A stretch of DNA of 64,000 bases from Pseudomonas sp. BCA17. Lineage in GTDB: Bacteria; Pseudomonadota; Gammaproteobacteria; Pseudomonadales; Pseudomonadaceae. Numbering within the stretch: the stretch's first letter is position 1; each line of letters starts with the position of its first letter. The position numbers and the translations under genes are program-made. The DNA is taken from contig NZ_SGWI01000008.1 of NCBI RefSeq assembly GCF_004519405.1, positions 290,008 to 354,007 on the forward strand, written 5' to 3'. Under the pieces are notes generated by a model that saw only the letters and a list, made by a program, of their open reading frames with translations, did not search any database and had not been told where the DNA came from. Positions 1-12,541 of this stretch are shown one piece after another.

Positions 1-1461
<1,461 letters not shown>

Positions 1462-1779
1462 GTTGGTCGCCCGGTTGACCGCTATCAAGCGGTGACTGGT
1501 AGGATGTCGCCGCGCGGGAGCTTGCTCCCGCGTTGGTGTGTCTGGGGTATGCGAATTTTTACAGTATGCGACAGCGTTCGGATGCTGGCGGTGTGATCGG
1601 GAATGCTCCTGCTTTCCGAGCAGTAAATACCGCGCTTTTGGCTGGGACTCCGGCTAAAAAGCAGTAATGACCAGGATCGTTGAATTGACGTGAGTTGGGT
1701 CCGGGCCTGTATTGGGGCTCAACGAGTTTGGCAAGGCTCAGGAGGGTCTGGCTGAACGTCCTTAAGAGTGCAAAGACTT
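1462..1779 (+). other. dnaK-dnaJ spacer, no gene
   Basis: This 318-bp gap holds one short hairpin repeat (described separately) and no supportable coding frame. There is no obvious U-tailed terminator after dnaK, so read-through into dnaJ is possible. A TTGACG at about 1685 could be a -35 element, but I see no convincing -10 at the right distance. A heat-shock (sigma32) promoter for dnaJ may exist but I cannot place it. Confidence 0.5.
1513..1532. repeat. REP-like palindrome
   Basis: A perfect 8-bp inverted repeat (CGCGGGAG / CTCCCGCG) flanks a CTTG loop. The core GGGAGCTTGCTCCC resembles the abundant REP elements of P. fluorescens-group genomes, which occur between genes. I see only one copy in this window, not a paired (REPIN) arrangement. 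It could stabilise the 3' end of dnaK mRNA. Confidence 0.65.
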
Positions 1780-2904
1780 ATGGCAAAGCGTGACTATTAC
1801 GAAGTATTGGGTGTGGAGCGCGGCTCCAGCGAGGCGGACCTGAAGAAGGCTTACCGTCGCCTGGCGATGAAGCATCACCCTGACCGTAATCCGGATAGCA
1901 AAGAATCCGAAGAACTGTTCAAAGAGGCTAACGAAGCCTACGAATGTCTGTCTGACCCTAACAAGCGTGCGGCCTACGACCAGTATGGCCATGCCGGTGT
2001 CGACCCTAGCATGGGCGGTGGTGGTGGCGGTTTTGGTGGTCAGAACTTCTCCGATATCTTCGGCGATGTCTTCAGTGACTTCTTTGGCGGCGGCCGTGGT
2101 GGTCAGCGTGGTGGCGCCCAGCGTGGCAGCGACCTGCGCTACACCTTGGAGCTGAACCTGGAAGAAGCCGTGCGCGGCACCAGCGTCAATATCCGTGTGC
2201 CGACGCTGGTCAATTGCAAACCGTGCGATGGCTCCGGTGCCAAGAAGGGCTCCTCGCCGATCACCTGCCCGACCTGTGGTGGTATTGGCCAGGTCCGCAT
2301 GCAGCAAGGTTTCTTCTCGGTGCAGCAGACCTGCCCGCGCTGCCATGGCCAGGGCAAGATCATTTCCGACCCATGCGACTCCTGCCACGGCGAAGGTCGT
2401 GTCGAAGAGTACAAAACCCTGTCGGTGAAAGTGCCGGCGGGTGTGGATACCGGTGATCGTATTCGTCTGTCGGGCGAAGGCGAAGCGGGTACTCAGGGCG
2501 GCCCTACGGGTGACTTGTACGTGGTGATCAATGTGCGCGAGCACTCGATCTTCCAGCGCGATGGCAAGCACTTGTTCTGCGAAGTGCCGATCAGTTTTGT
2601 CGATGCGGCCTTGGGTGGCGAGCTCGAGATTCCTACGCTTGATGGGCGTGTGAAACTCAAGATTCCTGAAGGTACGCAGACCGGCAAGCAGTTCCGTATC
2701 CGTGGCAAAGGCGTTGCACCGGTGCGCGGCGGCGGTGCTGGTGACCTGATGTGCCGTGTGGCGGTGGAAACGCCGGTCAATCTCAATCGTCGTCAGCGTG
2801 AATTGCTGGAAGAGTTCCGCAGCTCGCTGGAGGGGGACGACTCCCATTCTCCGAAGACCACTGGCTTTTTCGATGGCGTGAAGCGCTTCTTCGGCGACCT
2901 GTAA
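1780..2904 (+). CDS. dnaJ: Co-chaperone DnaJ (Hsp40)
   Basis: A type I J-protein of 374 residues, the normal length. The J domain covers residues 1-70 and carries the HPD motif (MKHHPDRNP) that stimulates the DnaK ATPase. A Gly/Phe-rich linker follows at about 75-120, then the zinc-binding region with four CxxCxGxG repeats (CKPCDGSG, CPTCGGIG, CPRCHGQG, CDSCHGEG), then the C-terminal substrate-binding domains. The ATG at 1780 was chosen over an in-frame GTG at 1768 because MAKRDYYEVLG is the family start and AAGAG sits at a workable distance upstream. It delivers unfolded clients to DnaK in the cytoplasm. Confidence 0.97.
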   Translation: MAKRDYYEVLGVERGSSEADLKKAYRRLAMKHHPDRNPDSKESEELFKEANEAYECLSDPNKRAAYDQYGHAGVDPSMGGGGGGFGGQNFSDIFGDVFSDFFGGGRGGQRGGAQRGSDLRYTLELNLEEAVRGTSVNIRVPTLVNCKPCDGSGAKKGSSPITCPTCGGIGQVRMQQGFFSVQQTCPRCHGQGKIISDPCDSCHGEGRVEEYKTLSVKVPAGVDTGDRIRLSGEGEAGTQGGPTGDLYVVINVREHSIFQRDGKHLFCEVPISFVDAALGGELEIPTLDGRVKLKIPEGTQTGKQFRIRGKGVAPVRGGGAGDLMCRVAVETPVNLNRRQRELLEEFRSSLEGDDSHSPKTTGFFDGVKRFFGDL

Positions 2905-2914
2905 GGAAGTGAGT

Positions 2915-3721
2915 ATGCGACGTATAGCCGTAATGGGCGCTGCAGGGCGCATGGGCAAGACGCTGGTCGAGGCGGTGCAGCAACGCTCGCCGGCTTCCGG
3001 GTTGACCGCAGCAATCGTCCGTCCCGGCAGCACGCTGATCGGTGCGGATGCGGGTGAGCTGGCCTCGTTGGGGCGAATCGGTGTTTCGCTGTCCGGTAAT
3101 CTGGAGCAGGTGGCTGATGAATTCGACGTATTGATCGATTTCACGCTGCCGGATGTGATGCTGAAGAACCTGTCGTTCTGCCGCAAGGCCGGCAAGGCTA
3201 TGGTGATCGGTACCACCGGCTTGAGTGCCGAGCAGAAGCAGTTGTTGGTTGAGGCGGGCAAGGACATTCCTATCGTTTTCGCTGCCAACTTCAGTGTAGG
3301 GGTGAACCTGTCGCTCAAGTTGCTGGATCTGGCGGCTCGCGTTCTGGGGGATGAGGCGGATATCGAGATTATCGAGACTCATCACCGCCACAAGATCGAT
3401 GCGCCGTCCGGTACTGCGTTGCGTATGGGGGAGGCGATTGCCGATGCCCTGGGGCGTGACCTGTCGAAAGTCGCTGTGTACGGCCGCGAAGGCCATACCG
3501 GTGCGCGCGCGCATGACACCATTGGCTTTGCCACCGTTCGGGGTGGTGATGTGGTGGGGGATCACACCGTGTTGTTCGCTGCTGAAGGCGAGCGCCTGGA
3601 AATCACTCACAAGGCATCCAGTCGCATGACTTTTGCCAAGGGTGCAGTGCGTGCTGCGCTTTGGCTGGAAGGTCGCGAGCCTGGCCTTTACGACATGCGT
3701 GACGTGCTGGATCTGCACTAA
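2915..3721 (+). CDS. dapB: 4-hydroxy-tetrahydrodipicolinate reductase
   Basis: 268 residues. It reduces hydroxy-tetrahydrodipicolinate with NAD(P)H in the diaminopimelate/lysine branch of the aspartate pathway, which feeds peptidoglycan and lysine synthesis. The N-terminal Rossmann motif is GAAGRMGKT (about residues 8-16). The substrate-binding and catalytic segment is ETHHRHKIDAPSGTA, containing the E-HH-x-K-DAPSGTA signature. The ATG at 2915 fits an AAGGA about 7 nt upstream; the in-frame GTG at 2909 is too close to that site. The gene starts only 10 nt after dnaJ stops, so the two are probably cotranscribed, and a terminator follows. Confidence 0.97.
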   Translation: MRRIAVMGAAGRMGKTLVEAVQQRSPASGLTAAIVRPGSTLIGADAGELASLGRIGVSLSGNLEQVADEFDVLIDFTLPDVMLKNLSFCRKAGKAMVIGTTGLSAEQKQLLVEAGKDIPIVFAANFSVGVNLSLKLLDLAARVLGDEADIEIIETHHRHKIDAPSGTALRMGEAIADALGRDLSKVAVYGREGHTGARAHDTIGFATVRGGDVVGDHTVLFAAEGERLEITHKASSRMTFAKGAVRAALWLEGREPGLYDMRDVLDLH

Positions 3722-3730
3722 TCAGTAGCT

Positions 3731-3768
3731 AAAACGGGGCCTCACGCTTATGCTTTGGCTCCGTTTTT
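3731..3768 (+). terminator. Intrinsic terminator after dapB
   Basis: The arms 3731-3741 and 3757-3767 pair over 11 bp with one G-U, and the hairpin runs into TTTTT. It closes the dnaJ-dapB unit. Confidence 0.85.
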
Positions 3769-3820
3769 ACCCGCTAGGCGACGTCCTGTCGCATTCCCCT
3801 GCCTTTAAGGCTCATTAGCG

Positions 3821-3935
3821 GTGGACCAAAAAAGCCTTTTTCTGTAAGCTACAGCTTTAGTGTGTCCACTAAAAGCGCGCAGAATAATTCAGTGAAGAAG
3901 CGGGGTGACGTGTCCATACGTCACTCCGCTTTTTT
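3821..3935 (+). promoter_or_regulatory. carAB leader with attenuator-like terminator
   Basis: This is the leader before carA. A 14-bp stem (3898-3911 with 3918-3931, one G-U) is followed by a T run ending at 3935, which makes a strong intrinsic terminator only 45 nt before the carA start. Upstream, GTGGAC (3821-3826) can pair with GTCCAC (3864-3869), and CTGTAAGCTACAG can form a small hairpin, so alternative folds are possible. A weak sigma70-like pair is TGGACC 3822-3827 and TAAGCT 3845-3850 with a 17-bp spacer. A terminator between promoter and gene suggests transcription attenuation by pyrimidine or arginine status. The mechanism is inferred. Confidence 0.65.
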
Positions 3936-3980
3936 ACAACCTGCGATCGCCCTTTCAGGCTTTATTTACGGGAGGTCTTC

Positions 3981-5117
3981 TTGACTAAGCCAGCCATACT
4001 CGCCCTTGCTGATGGCAGCATTTTTCGCGGCGAAGCCATTGGAGCCGACGGTCAGACCGTTGGAGAGGTGGTGTTCAACACCGCCATGACCGGCTATCAG
4101 GAAATCCTTACCGATCCTTCCTACGCCCAGCAGATCGTTACCCTGACCTATCCTCACATCGGCAACACGGGTACTACGCCGCAAGACGTCGAGTCGGATC
4201 GTGTCTGGTCGGCCGGCCTGGTGATTCGTGACCTGCCGCTGGTTGCGAGCAACTGGCGTAACACGATGTCGCTGTCCGATTACCTGAAAGCCAACAACGT
4301 TGTGGCGATCGCCGGGATCGATACGCGCCGCCTGACACGCATCCTGCGTGAAAAAGGCTCGCAGAACGGCTGCATCATGGTCGGTGACAATATCTCCGAA
4401 GAGGCGGCGATTGCCGCAGCCCAAGGCTTCCCTGGCCTGAAAGGCATGGACCTGGCGAAAGTCGTCAGCGTCAAAGAGAAGTACGAATGGCGCTCCACTG
4501 TCTGGGACTTGAAGACCGACAGCCACGAAACGATCGAAGCTGCTGATCTGCCGTATCACGTTGTGGCCTACGACTACGGCGTCAAGTACAACATCCTGCG
4601 CATGCTGGTTGAGCGCGGCTGCCGTGTGACCGTGGTCCCGGCACAAACCCCGGCCAGCGATGTGCTGGCTCTGCAACCGGACGGCGTGTTCCTGTCCAAC
4701 GGTCCAGGCGATCCTGAGCCTTGCGACTACGCCATCCAGGCGATCAAGGAAGTGCTGGAGACCGAAATTCCGGTATTCGGTATCTGCCTCGGTCACCAGT
4801 TGCTGGCCCTGGCCTCCGGCGCCAAGACTCTGAAAATGGGTCACGGCCATCACGGCGCCAACCACCCTGTGCAAGACCTGGATACTGGCGTTGTCATGAT
4901 TACCAGCCAGAACCACGGTTTTGCGGTGGATGAAGCAACCCTGCCGAGCAACGTCCGCGCTATTCACAAGTCGCTGTTCGACGGTTCCCTGCAGGGTATC
5001 GAGCGCACCGACAAGAGTGCGTTCAGCTTCCAGGGCCACCCTGAAGCGAGCCCGGGCCCGAACGACGTAGCGCCGCTGTTCGACCGTTTCATCAATGAGA
5101 TGGCCAAGCGACGCTGA
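3981..5117 (+). CDS. carA: Carbamoyl-phosphate synthase small (glutaminase) chain
   Basis: 378 residues. It hydrolyses glutamine and passes ammonia to CarB to make carbamoyl phosphate for arginine and pyrimidine synthesis. The N-terminal CPSase small-chain domain (ALADGSIFRGEAIGADG) is followed by a class I glutamine amidotransferase domain. The nucleophile elbow is FGICLGHQLL and the catalytic His/Glu motif is FQGHPEASPGP near the C-terminus. The start codon is TTG at 3981, supported by a strong GGAGG at 3971-3975 and by the family N-terminus MTKPAILALADG. A weak start codon behind a good ribosome site and an attenuator suggests tight control. Confidence 0.97.
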   Translation: MTKPAILALADGSIFRGEAIGADGQTVGEVVFNTAMTGYQEILTDPSYAQQIVTLTYPHIGNTGTTPQDVESDRVWSAGLVIRDLPLVASNWRNTMSLSDYLKANNVVAIAGIDTRRLTRILREKGSQNGCIMVGDNISEEAAIAAAQGFPGLKGMDLAKVVSVKEKYEWRSTVWDLKTDSHETIEAADLPYHVVAYDYGVKYNILRMLVERGCRVTVVPAQTPASDVLALQPDGVFLSNGPGDPEPCDYAIQAIKEVLETEIPVFGICLGHQLLALASGAKTLKMGHGHHGANHPVQDLDTGVVMITSQNHGFAVDEATLPSNVRAIHKSLFDGSLQGIERTDKSAFSFQGHPEASPGPNDVAPLFDRFINEMAKRR

Positions 5118-5223
5118 CTGAGCGACCCGCGGGCGGCCCCAAACCCTGGTGGCCCCCCGCAGGCTCTCCAAAGATTGTTCAAGACGGCTTGCCGACTGAC
5201 CTGCGGATTTGAGTGACAAACCC

Positions 5224-8441
<3,218 letters not shown>

Positions 8442-8445
<4 letters not shown>

Positions 8446-8918
8446 CCAAATACCCCATGACTGTCCAGGGCTTCAAGGCCCTGGAAGAGGAGCACGCCCA
8501 CCTGACCAAGGTCGTCCGTCCGAAGCTCAGCCAGGACATCGGTACGGCCCGTGAGCTGGGTGACTTGAAGGAGAACGCCGAATACCACGCTGCTCGCGAG
8601 CAGCAGGGCATGGTCGAGGCGCGTATTCGCGACATCGAAGGCCGCCTGCAGAATTCGGTGGTCATTGATGTGACAACCATTCCGAAGACCGGCAAGGTGA
8701 TTTTCGGTACGACGGTTGAAATCGCCAACGTTGAAACTGACGAAAGCGTGGTTTACCACATCGTTGGTGAAGATGAAGCTGACTTCAAGCTCGGCAAGAT
8801 ATCTGTAGGTTCCCCGCTGGCCCGCGCCTTGATTGCCAAGGAAGAGGGCGATGTGGTGAGCGTTAAAACGCCAGGCGGCGTAACCGAGTACGAGATTGTT
8901 GAAGTTCGTCACATCTGA
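8442..8918 (+). CDS. greA: Transcript cleavage factor GreA
   Basis: 158 residues. GreA enters the RNA polymerase secondary channel and stimulates cleavage of backtracked RNA. The N-terminal coiled coil carries the acidic tip (ELGDLKENAEYHAAREQQG, about residues 37-55). The C-terminal half is an FKBP-like domain. The ATG overlaps the carB stop (ATGA), implying translational coupling. Membership of greA in the carAB operon is known from P. aeruginosa. Confidence 0.97.
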
Positions 8919-8923
8919 AAGGC

Positions 8924-8946
8924 GGCGCCCGCTTCGTGCGGGCGCC
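8924..8946 (+). terminator. GC-rich hairpin after greA
   Basis: GGCGCCCGC (8924-8932) and GCGGGCGCC (8938-8946) form a perfect 9-bp stem around TTCGT. There is only a short T stretch afterwards, so termination is likely weak. The stem ends on the base before the ATG of the next gene and would bury any ribosome site there. Confidence 0.5.
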
Positions 8947-9351
8947 ATGCTTTGGCAGCTTGCCCAGATGCTTTGGGTGGGTGGCCTGTGGTTGTTTCAC
9001 ATTGGCGTGTTGCCGGTGCTGGGCCTGATCGGTCTGGCGCCGTTGCTGATCGATGAAATCGATGGATTGCTTAGTGCGTTGCTGGTGGGTTTTGCGGCGG
9101 CGTGCGTGACGCTCCAGGTGCTGGTGCTGATCAAGGCCGAAGGCTTGGGAAGTTTGTGGCAGGATATTCGCGGCCAACTGCTGTTGATGGCGCTGTATGC
9201 ATGCGCAATGTTTTGCGTGGTGCATGTGTGGCTGCCGGAAGCGTTGCGCTGGCAGCTATTCAGTTATCTTGTGCTAGGGTTCTCCGGCTTGGTGCTGGTT
9301 TTGCAGCCCGCGCCAGGATGGAGTGGTAGGGCGTGCGAAGCACGCCCGTAA
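8947..9351 (+). CDS. Small inner-membrane protein (DUF4149-like)
   Basis: 134 residues if read from the ATG at 8947. Four hydrophobic stretches are visible: about residues 4-26 (LWVGGLWLFHIGVLPVLGLI), 36-56, 74-95 and 100-120. No catalytic motif is recognisable. The position between greA and yhbY matches a conserved hypothetical membrane gene in other pseudomonads. The start is uncertain: no ribosome site precedes the ATG, and a GC hairpin abuts it. A TTG at 8896 inside greA or the ATG at 8968 (MLWVGGLW) are alternatives. Function unknown. Confidence 0.7.
   Translation: MLWQLAQMLWVGGLWLFHIGVLPVLGLIGLAPLLIDEIDGLLSALLVGFAAACVTLQVLVLIKAEGLGSLWQDIRGQLLLMALYACAMFCVVHVWLPEALRWQLFSYLVLGFSGLVLVLQPAPGWSGRACEARP
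9329..9347. terminator. Hairpin at a convergent gene junction
   Basis: GGGCGTGC (9329-9336) and GCACGCCC (9340-9347) form an 8-bp stem with loop GAA. It lies in the last codons of the membrane-protein gene, 11 nt before the yhbY stop. Neither strand shows a clear T run, so a bidirectional terminator is only a possibility. Confidence 0.35.
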
Positions 9352-9357
9352 CCCTTG

Positions 9358-9666
9358 TTACTTGAAGCGATGAACGTTCGACAGTTGCTTGTTGACGCTG
9401 AAATTCTTGCGATACAGCAGCGCCATCTTGCCGATGACCTGAACCAGGTCCGCTTTGCCAACCTTGCACAACTCAGCAATGGCGGCCAGGCGTGCTTCGC
9501 GATCAAGGATGTTGACCTTGATTTTGATCAGCTCATGATCGTTCAGTGCGCGTTCAAATTCGGCTAATACACCTTCAGTCAAACCGTTGTCTGCCACAAT
9601 CAGAACTGGTTTCAGATGGTGGCCAATGGATTTGTACTGTTTCTTCTGCTCTTGAGTGAGCGGCAT
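9358..9666 (-). CDS. yhbY: CRM-domain RNA-binding protein YhbY
   Basis: 102 residues, essentially one CRM domain (starting MPLTQEQKKQYKSIGHHLKPVL). The fold recalls the C-terminal domain of IF3. The GxxG-type loop region (ADNGLTEGVLAE) and the basic strand LIKIKV are visible. Family members associate with pre-50S ribosomal subunits. The gene is transcribed divergently from rlmE, which methylates 23S rRNA, so the two flank a shared promoter region of about 105 bp. Confidence 0.93.
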   Translation of the reverse strand: MPLTQEQKKQYKSIGHHLKPVLIVADNGLTEGVLAEFERALNDHELIKIKVNILDREARLAAIAELCKVGKADLVQVIGKMALLYRKNFSVNKQLSNVHRFK

Positions 9667-9771
9667 AATCTGACCCCTGCGTCTGATCTTGTAAAAAGCG
9701 GCGGCCAGTTTACCCGAGCGAGTCCGGGACCGCCCAGTTAATCACGACCCGTTTTATTTTCGAGGTGGCCC

Positions 9772-10422
9772 GTGGCCCGTTCCAAAACTAGCCTTAAGTG
9801 GCTGCAAGAGCATTTCAACGATCCTTACGTCAAGAAGGCGCAAAAGGATGGCTATCGTTCCCGTGCCAGCTACAAGTTGCTGGAGCTTCAGGACAAGGAC
9901 AAATTGTTTCGTCCCGGCATGAGCGTCATCGACCTGGGCGCCGCTCCCGGCGGCTGGTCCCAGGTGGCCAGTCGGCTGATTGGTGGGCAAGGTCGGTTGA
10001 TTGCGTCGGATATTCTTGAGATGGACAGTATCCCGGACGTGACCTTCGTACATGGCGACTTTACTCAGGATGCCGTACTGGCCGAGATCCTGGAGGCGGT
10101 GGGAAATTCGCAGGTAGACCTTGTGATTTCCGACATGGCCCCCAATATGAGTGGATTACCGGCTGTCGATATGCCACGAGCCATGTTCCTTTGCGAGTTG
10201 GCATTGGATCTGGCGGGACGGGTATTGCGTCCGGGTGGTGATTTCCTGGTCAAGGTTTTCCAGGGTGAAGGCTTCGACGAGTATCACAAGAACATCCGCA
10301 AGCTGTTCGACAAGGTGCAAATGCGCAAGCCAGACTCTTCCCGGGACCGGTCTCGCGAGCAATATCTGTTGGCGCGGGGGTTCCGCGGTATCGAAGGCGC
10401 CGCCAGCGATGAGCGTCTTTGA
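9772..10422 (+). CDS. rlmE: 23S rRNA 2'-O-methyltransferase (U2552)
   Basis: 216 residues. Also called FtsJ/RrmJ, it methylates the 2'-OH of U2552 in the A loop of 23S rRNA using SAM. The SAM motif is VIDLGAAPGGWSQ. The K-D-K-E catalytic tetrad is visible as K in RASYKLLELQ, D in VISDMAPNMSG, K in FLVKVFQGEGF and E in RSREQYLLA. The start is GTG at 9772 (MARSKTSLKWLQEHF), with GAGG upstream. Like E. coli it lies just before ftsH, separated here by 191 bp. Confidence 0.96.
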   Translation: MARSKTSLKWLQEHFNDPYVKKAQKDGYRSRASYKLLELQDKDKLFRPGMSVIDLGAAPGGWSQVASRLIGGQGRLIASDILEMDSIPDVTFVHGDFTQDAVLAEILEAVGNSQVDLVISDMAPNMSGLPAVDMPRAMFLCELALDLAGRVLRPGGDFLVKVFQGEGFDEYHKNIRKLFDKVQMRKPDSSRDRSREQYLLARGFRGIEGAASDERL

Positions 10423-10613
10423 AGGTTTCAAGGGAGTCGATAGGTTTTTTTATATCGCTTTCGTCACGAAGCTTTACGAATATTGTGTAGTCAAAGTTTC
10501 ACAAAGGGTTACAGACGGCGCCTGCCAGAGTTGTAGGTAATGTAGTAAGTTAGGCCGGTGAATATCATGCGAAGCGCGCGCCAGTAGCGGAGCTTGCTTC
10601 AGAGGGTAGTTAA

Positions 10614-12533
10614 TTGAACGATATGGCAAAGAATCTGATCCTGTGGTTGATCATCGCGGCTGTCCTAGTGACGGTGATGAACAACTTCTCCAGCCCTAAC
10701 GAGCCGCAGACCCTCAACTATTCCGACTTCATCCAGCAAGTTAAGGATGGCAAGGTCGAGCGCGTAGCGGTTGATGGCTACGTGATTACCGGCAAACGCA
10801 ACGATGGTGACAGCTTCAAGACCATTCGTCCGGCCATTCAGGACAACGGTCTGATTGGCGACCTGGTGGATAATCACGTAGTGGTTGAAGGCAAGCAGCC
10901 TGAACAGCAGAGCATCTGGACTCAGCTCCTCGTAGCGAGCTTCCCGATCCTGGTGATCATCGCCGTATTCATGTTCTTCATGCGCCAGATGCAAGGTGGC
11001 GCGGGAGGCAAGGGCGGGCCGATGAGCTTCGGCAAGAGCAAGGCACGCCTGCTCTCCGAGGATCAAGTGAAAACCACATTGGCTGACGTTGCAGGTTGCG
11101 ATGAAGCCAAGGAAGAAGTGGGTGAGCTGGTCGAGTTCCTGCGTGATCCGGGCAAGTTCCAGCGCCTGGGTGGCCGCATTCCTCGCGGCGTATTGATGGT
11201 GGGTCCTCCTGGTACTGGTAAAACCTTGCTCGCCAAGGCTATTGCCGGCGAAGCGAAGGTGCCGTTCTTTACCATTTCCGGTTCTGACTTCGTCGAAATG
11301 TTCGTCGGTGTCGGTGCCAGCCGTGTTCGCGATATGTTCGAACAGGCCAAGAAGCACGCGCCATGCATCATCTTTATCGACGAAATCGATGCTGTCGGTC
11401 GCCATCGTGGCGCTGGCATGGGCGGCGGTCATGATGAGCGTGAGCAGACGCTCAACCAGTTGCTGGTTGAGATGGACGGCTTTGAAATGAATGACGGCAT
11501 CATTGTCATCGCTGCCACTAACCGTCCGGACGTACTCGACCCTGCGCTGTTGCGTCCGGGGCGTTTCGACCGTCAGGTTGTCGTCGGCCTGCCGGATATC
11601 CGTGGTCGCGAACAGATCCTTAAAGTGCACATGCGCAAGGTACCGATGGGCGATGACGTGGCTCCGGCGGTGATTGCCCGTGGTACTCCAGGCTTCTCCG
11701 GTGCTGACTTGGCCAACCTGGTGAACGAAGCCTCTTTGTTCGCTGCTCGTACCGGCAAGCGCATCGTCGAAATGAAAGAGTTCGAGTTGGCGAAAGACAA
11801 GATCATGATGGGCGCAGAGCGCAAATCAATGGTCATGTCCGAAAAAGAGAAGCAGAACACGGCTTATCACGAAGCGGGTCACGCCATTGTCGGTCGCGTT
11901 GTGCCTGAGCACGACCCGGTCTACAAAGTATCGATCATCCCTCGTGGCCGTGCGCTGGGTGTCACCATGTTCCTGCCGGAAGAGGATCGTTACAGTCTTT
12001 CCAAGCGTGCGTTGATCAGCCAGATCTGCTCGCTGTACGGTGGTCGGATTGCTGAAGAAATGACCCTTGGTTTCGATGGCGTAACCACCGGCGCCTCTAA
12101 CGACATCATGCGTGCCAGCCAGATTGCGCGGAACATGGTCACCAAGTGGGGCTTGTCGGAAAAACTCGGTCCTTTGATGTATGCAGAGGAAGAGGGCGAA
12201 GTGTTCCTGGGGCGTGGCGGTGGTGGTCAGAATGCCAGCTTCTCCGGCGAGACAGCCAAGCTGATCGACTCTGAAGTACGCAGCATCATTGACCAGTGCT
12301 ACGGCACTGCCAAGCAGATCCTGACCGACAATCGCGACAAGCTTGATGCGATGGCTGATGCGCTGATGAAGTATGAAACCATTGATGCCGACCAGATCGA
12401 CGACATCATGGCGGGGCGTCCACCTCGTGAGCCTCGCGATTGGGAAGGTGGTTCGGGCACCTCGGGCACTCCGCCCGTGGTACAGAATGAACGCCCTGAA
12501 ACCCCGATCGGCGGCCCTGCAGCTGACCATTAA
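10614..12533 (+). CDS. ftsH: ATP-dependent zinc metalloprotease FtsH
   Basis: 639 residues. A membrane-anchored AAA protease that degrades damaged membrane proteins and regulators such as sigma32 and LpxC. The first transmembrane segment is at about 7-25, then a periplasmic domain, a second transmembrane segment at about 103-125, and the AAA module with Walker A GPPGTGKT (197-204) and Walker B CIIFIDEIDAVG. The zinc motif is HEAGH (419-423). The C-terminus is Gly/Pro-rich. The start is TTG at 10614: AGAGGG at 10601-10606 is 7 nt away, whereas the in-frame ATG at 10623 would be 16 nt away. Confidence 0.97.
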   Translation: MNDMAKNLILWLIIAAVLVTVMNNFSSPNEPQTLNYSDFIQQVKDGKVERVAVDGYVITGKRNDGDSFKTIRPAIQDNGLIGDLVDNHVVVEGKQPEQQSIWTQLLVASFPILVIIAVFMFFMRQMQGGAGGKGGPMSFGKSKARLLSEDQVKTTLADVAGCDEAKEEVGELVEFLRDPGKFQRLGGRIPRGVLMVGPPGTGKTLLAKAIAGEAKVPFFTISGSDFVEMFVGVGASRVRDMFEQAKKHAPCIIFIDEIDAVGRHRGAGMGGGHDEREQTLNQLLVEMDGFEMNDGIIVIAATNRPDVLDPALLRPGRFDRQVVVGLPDIRGREQILKVHMRKVPMGDDVAPAVIARGTPGFSGADLANLVNEASLFAARTGKRIVEMKEFELAKDKIMMGAERKSMVMSEKEKQNTAYHEAGHAIVGRVVPEHDPVYKVSIIPRGRALGVTMFLPEEDRYSLSKRALISQICSLYGGRIAEEMTLGFDGVTTGASNDIMRASQIARNMVTKWGLSEKLGPLMYAEEEGEVFLGRGGGGQNASFSGETAKLIDSEVRSIIDQCYGTAKQILTDNRDKLDAMADALMKYETIDADQIDDIMAGRPPREPRDWEGGSGTSGTPPVVQNERPETPIGGPAADH

Positions 12534-12541
12534 GGTTTGAA

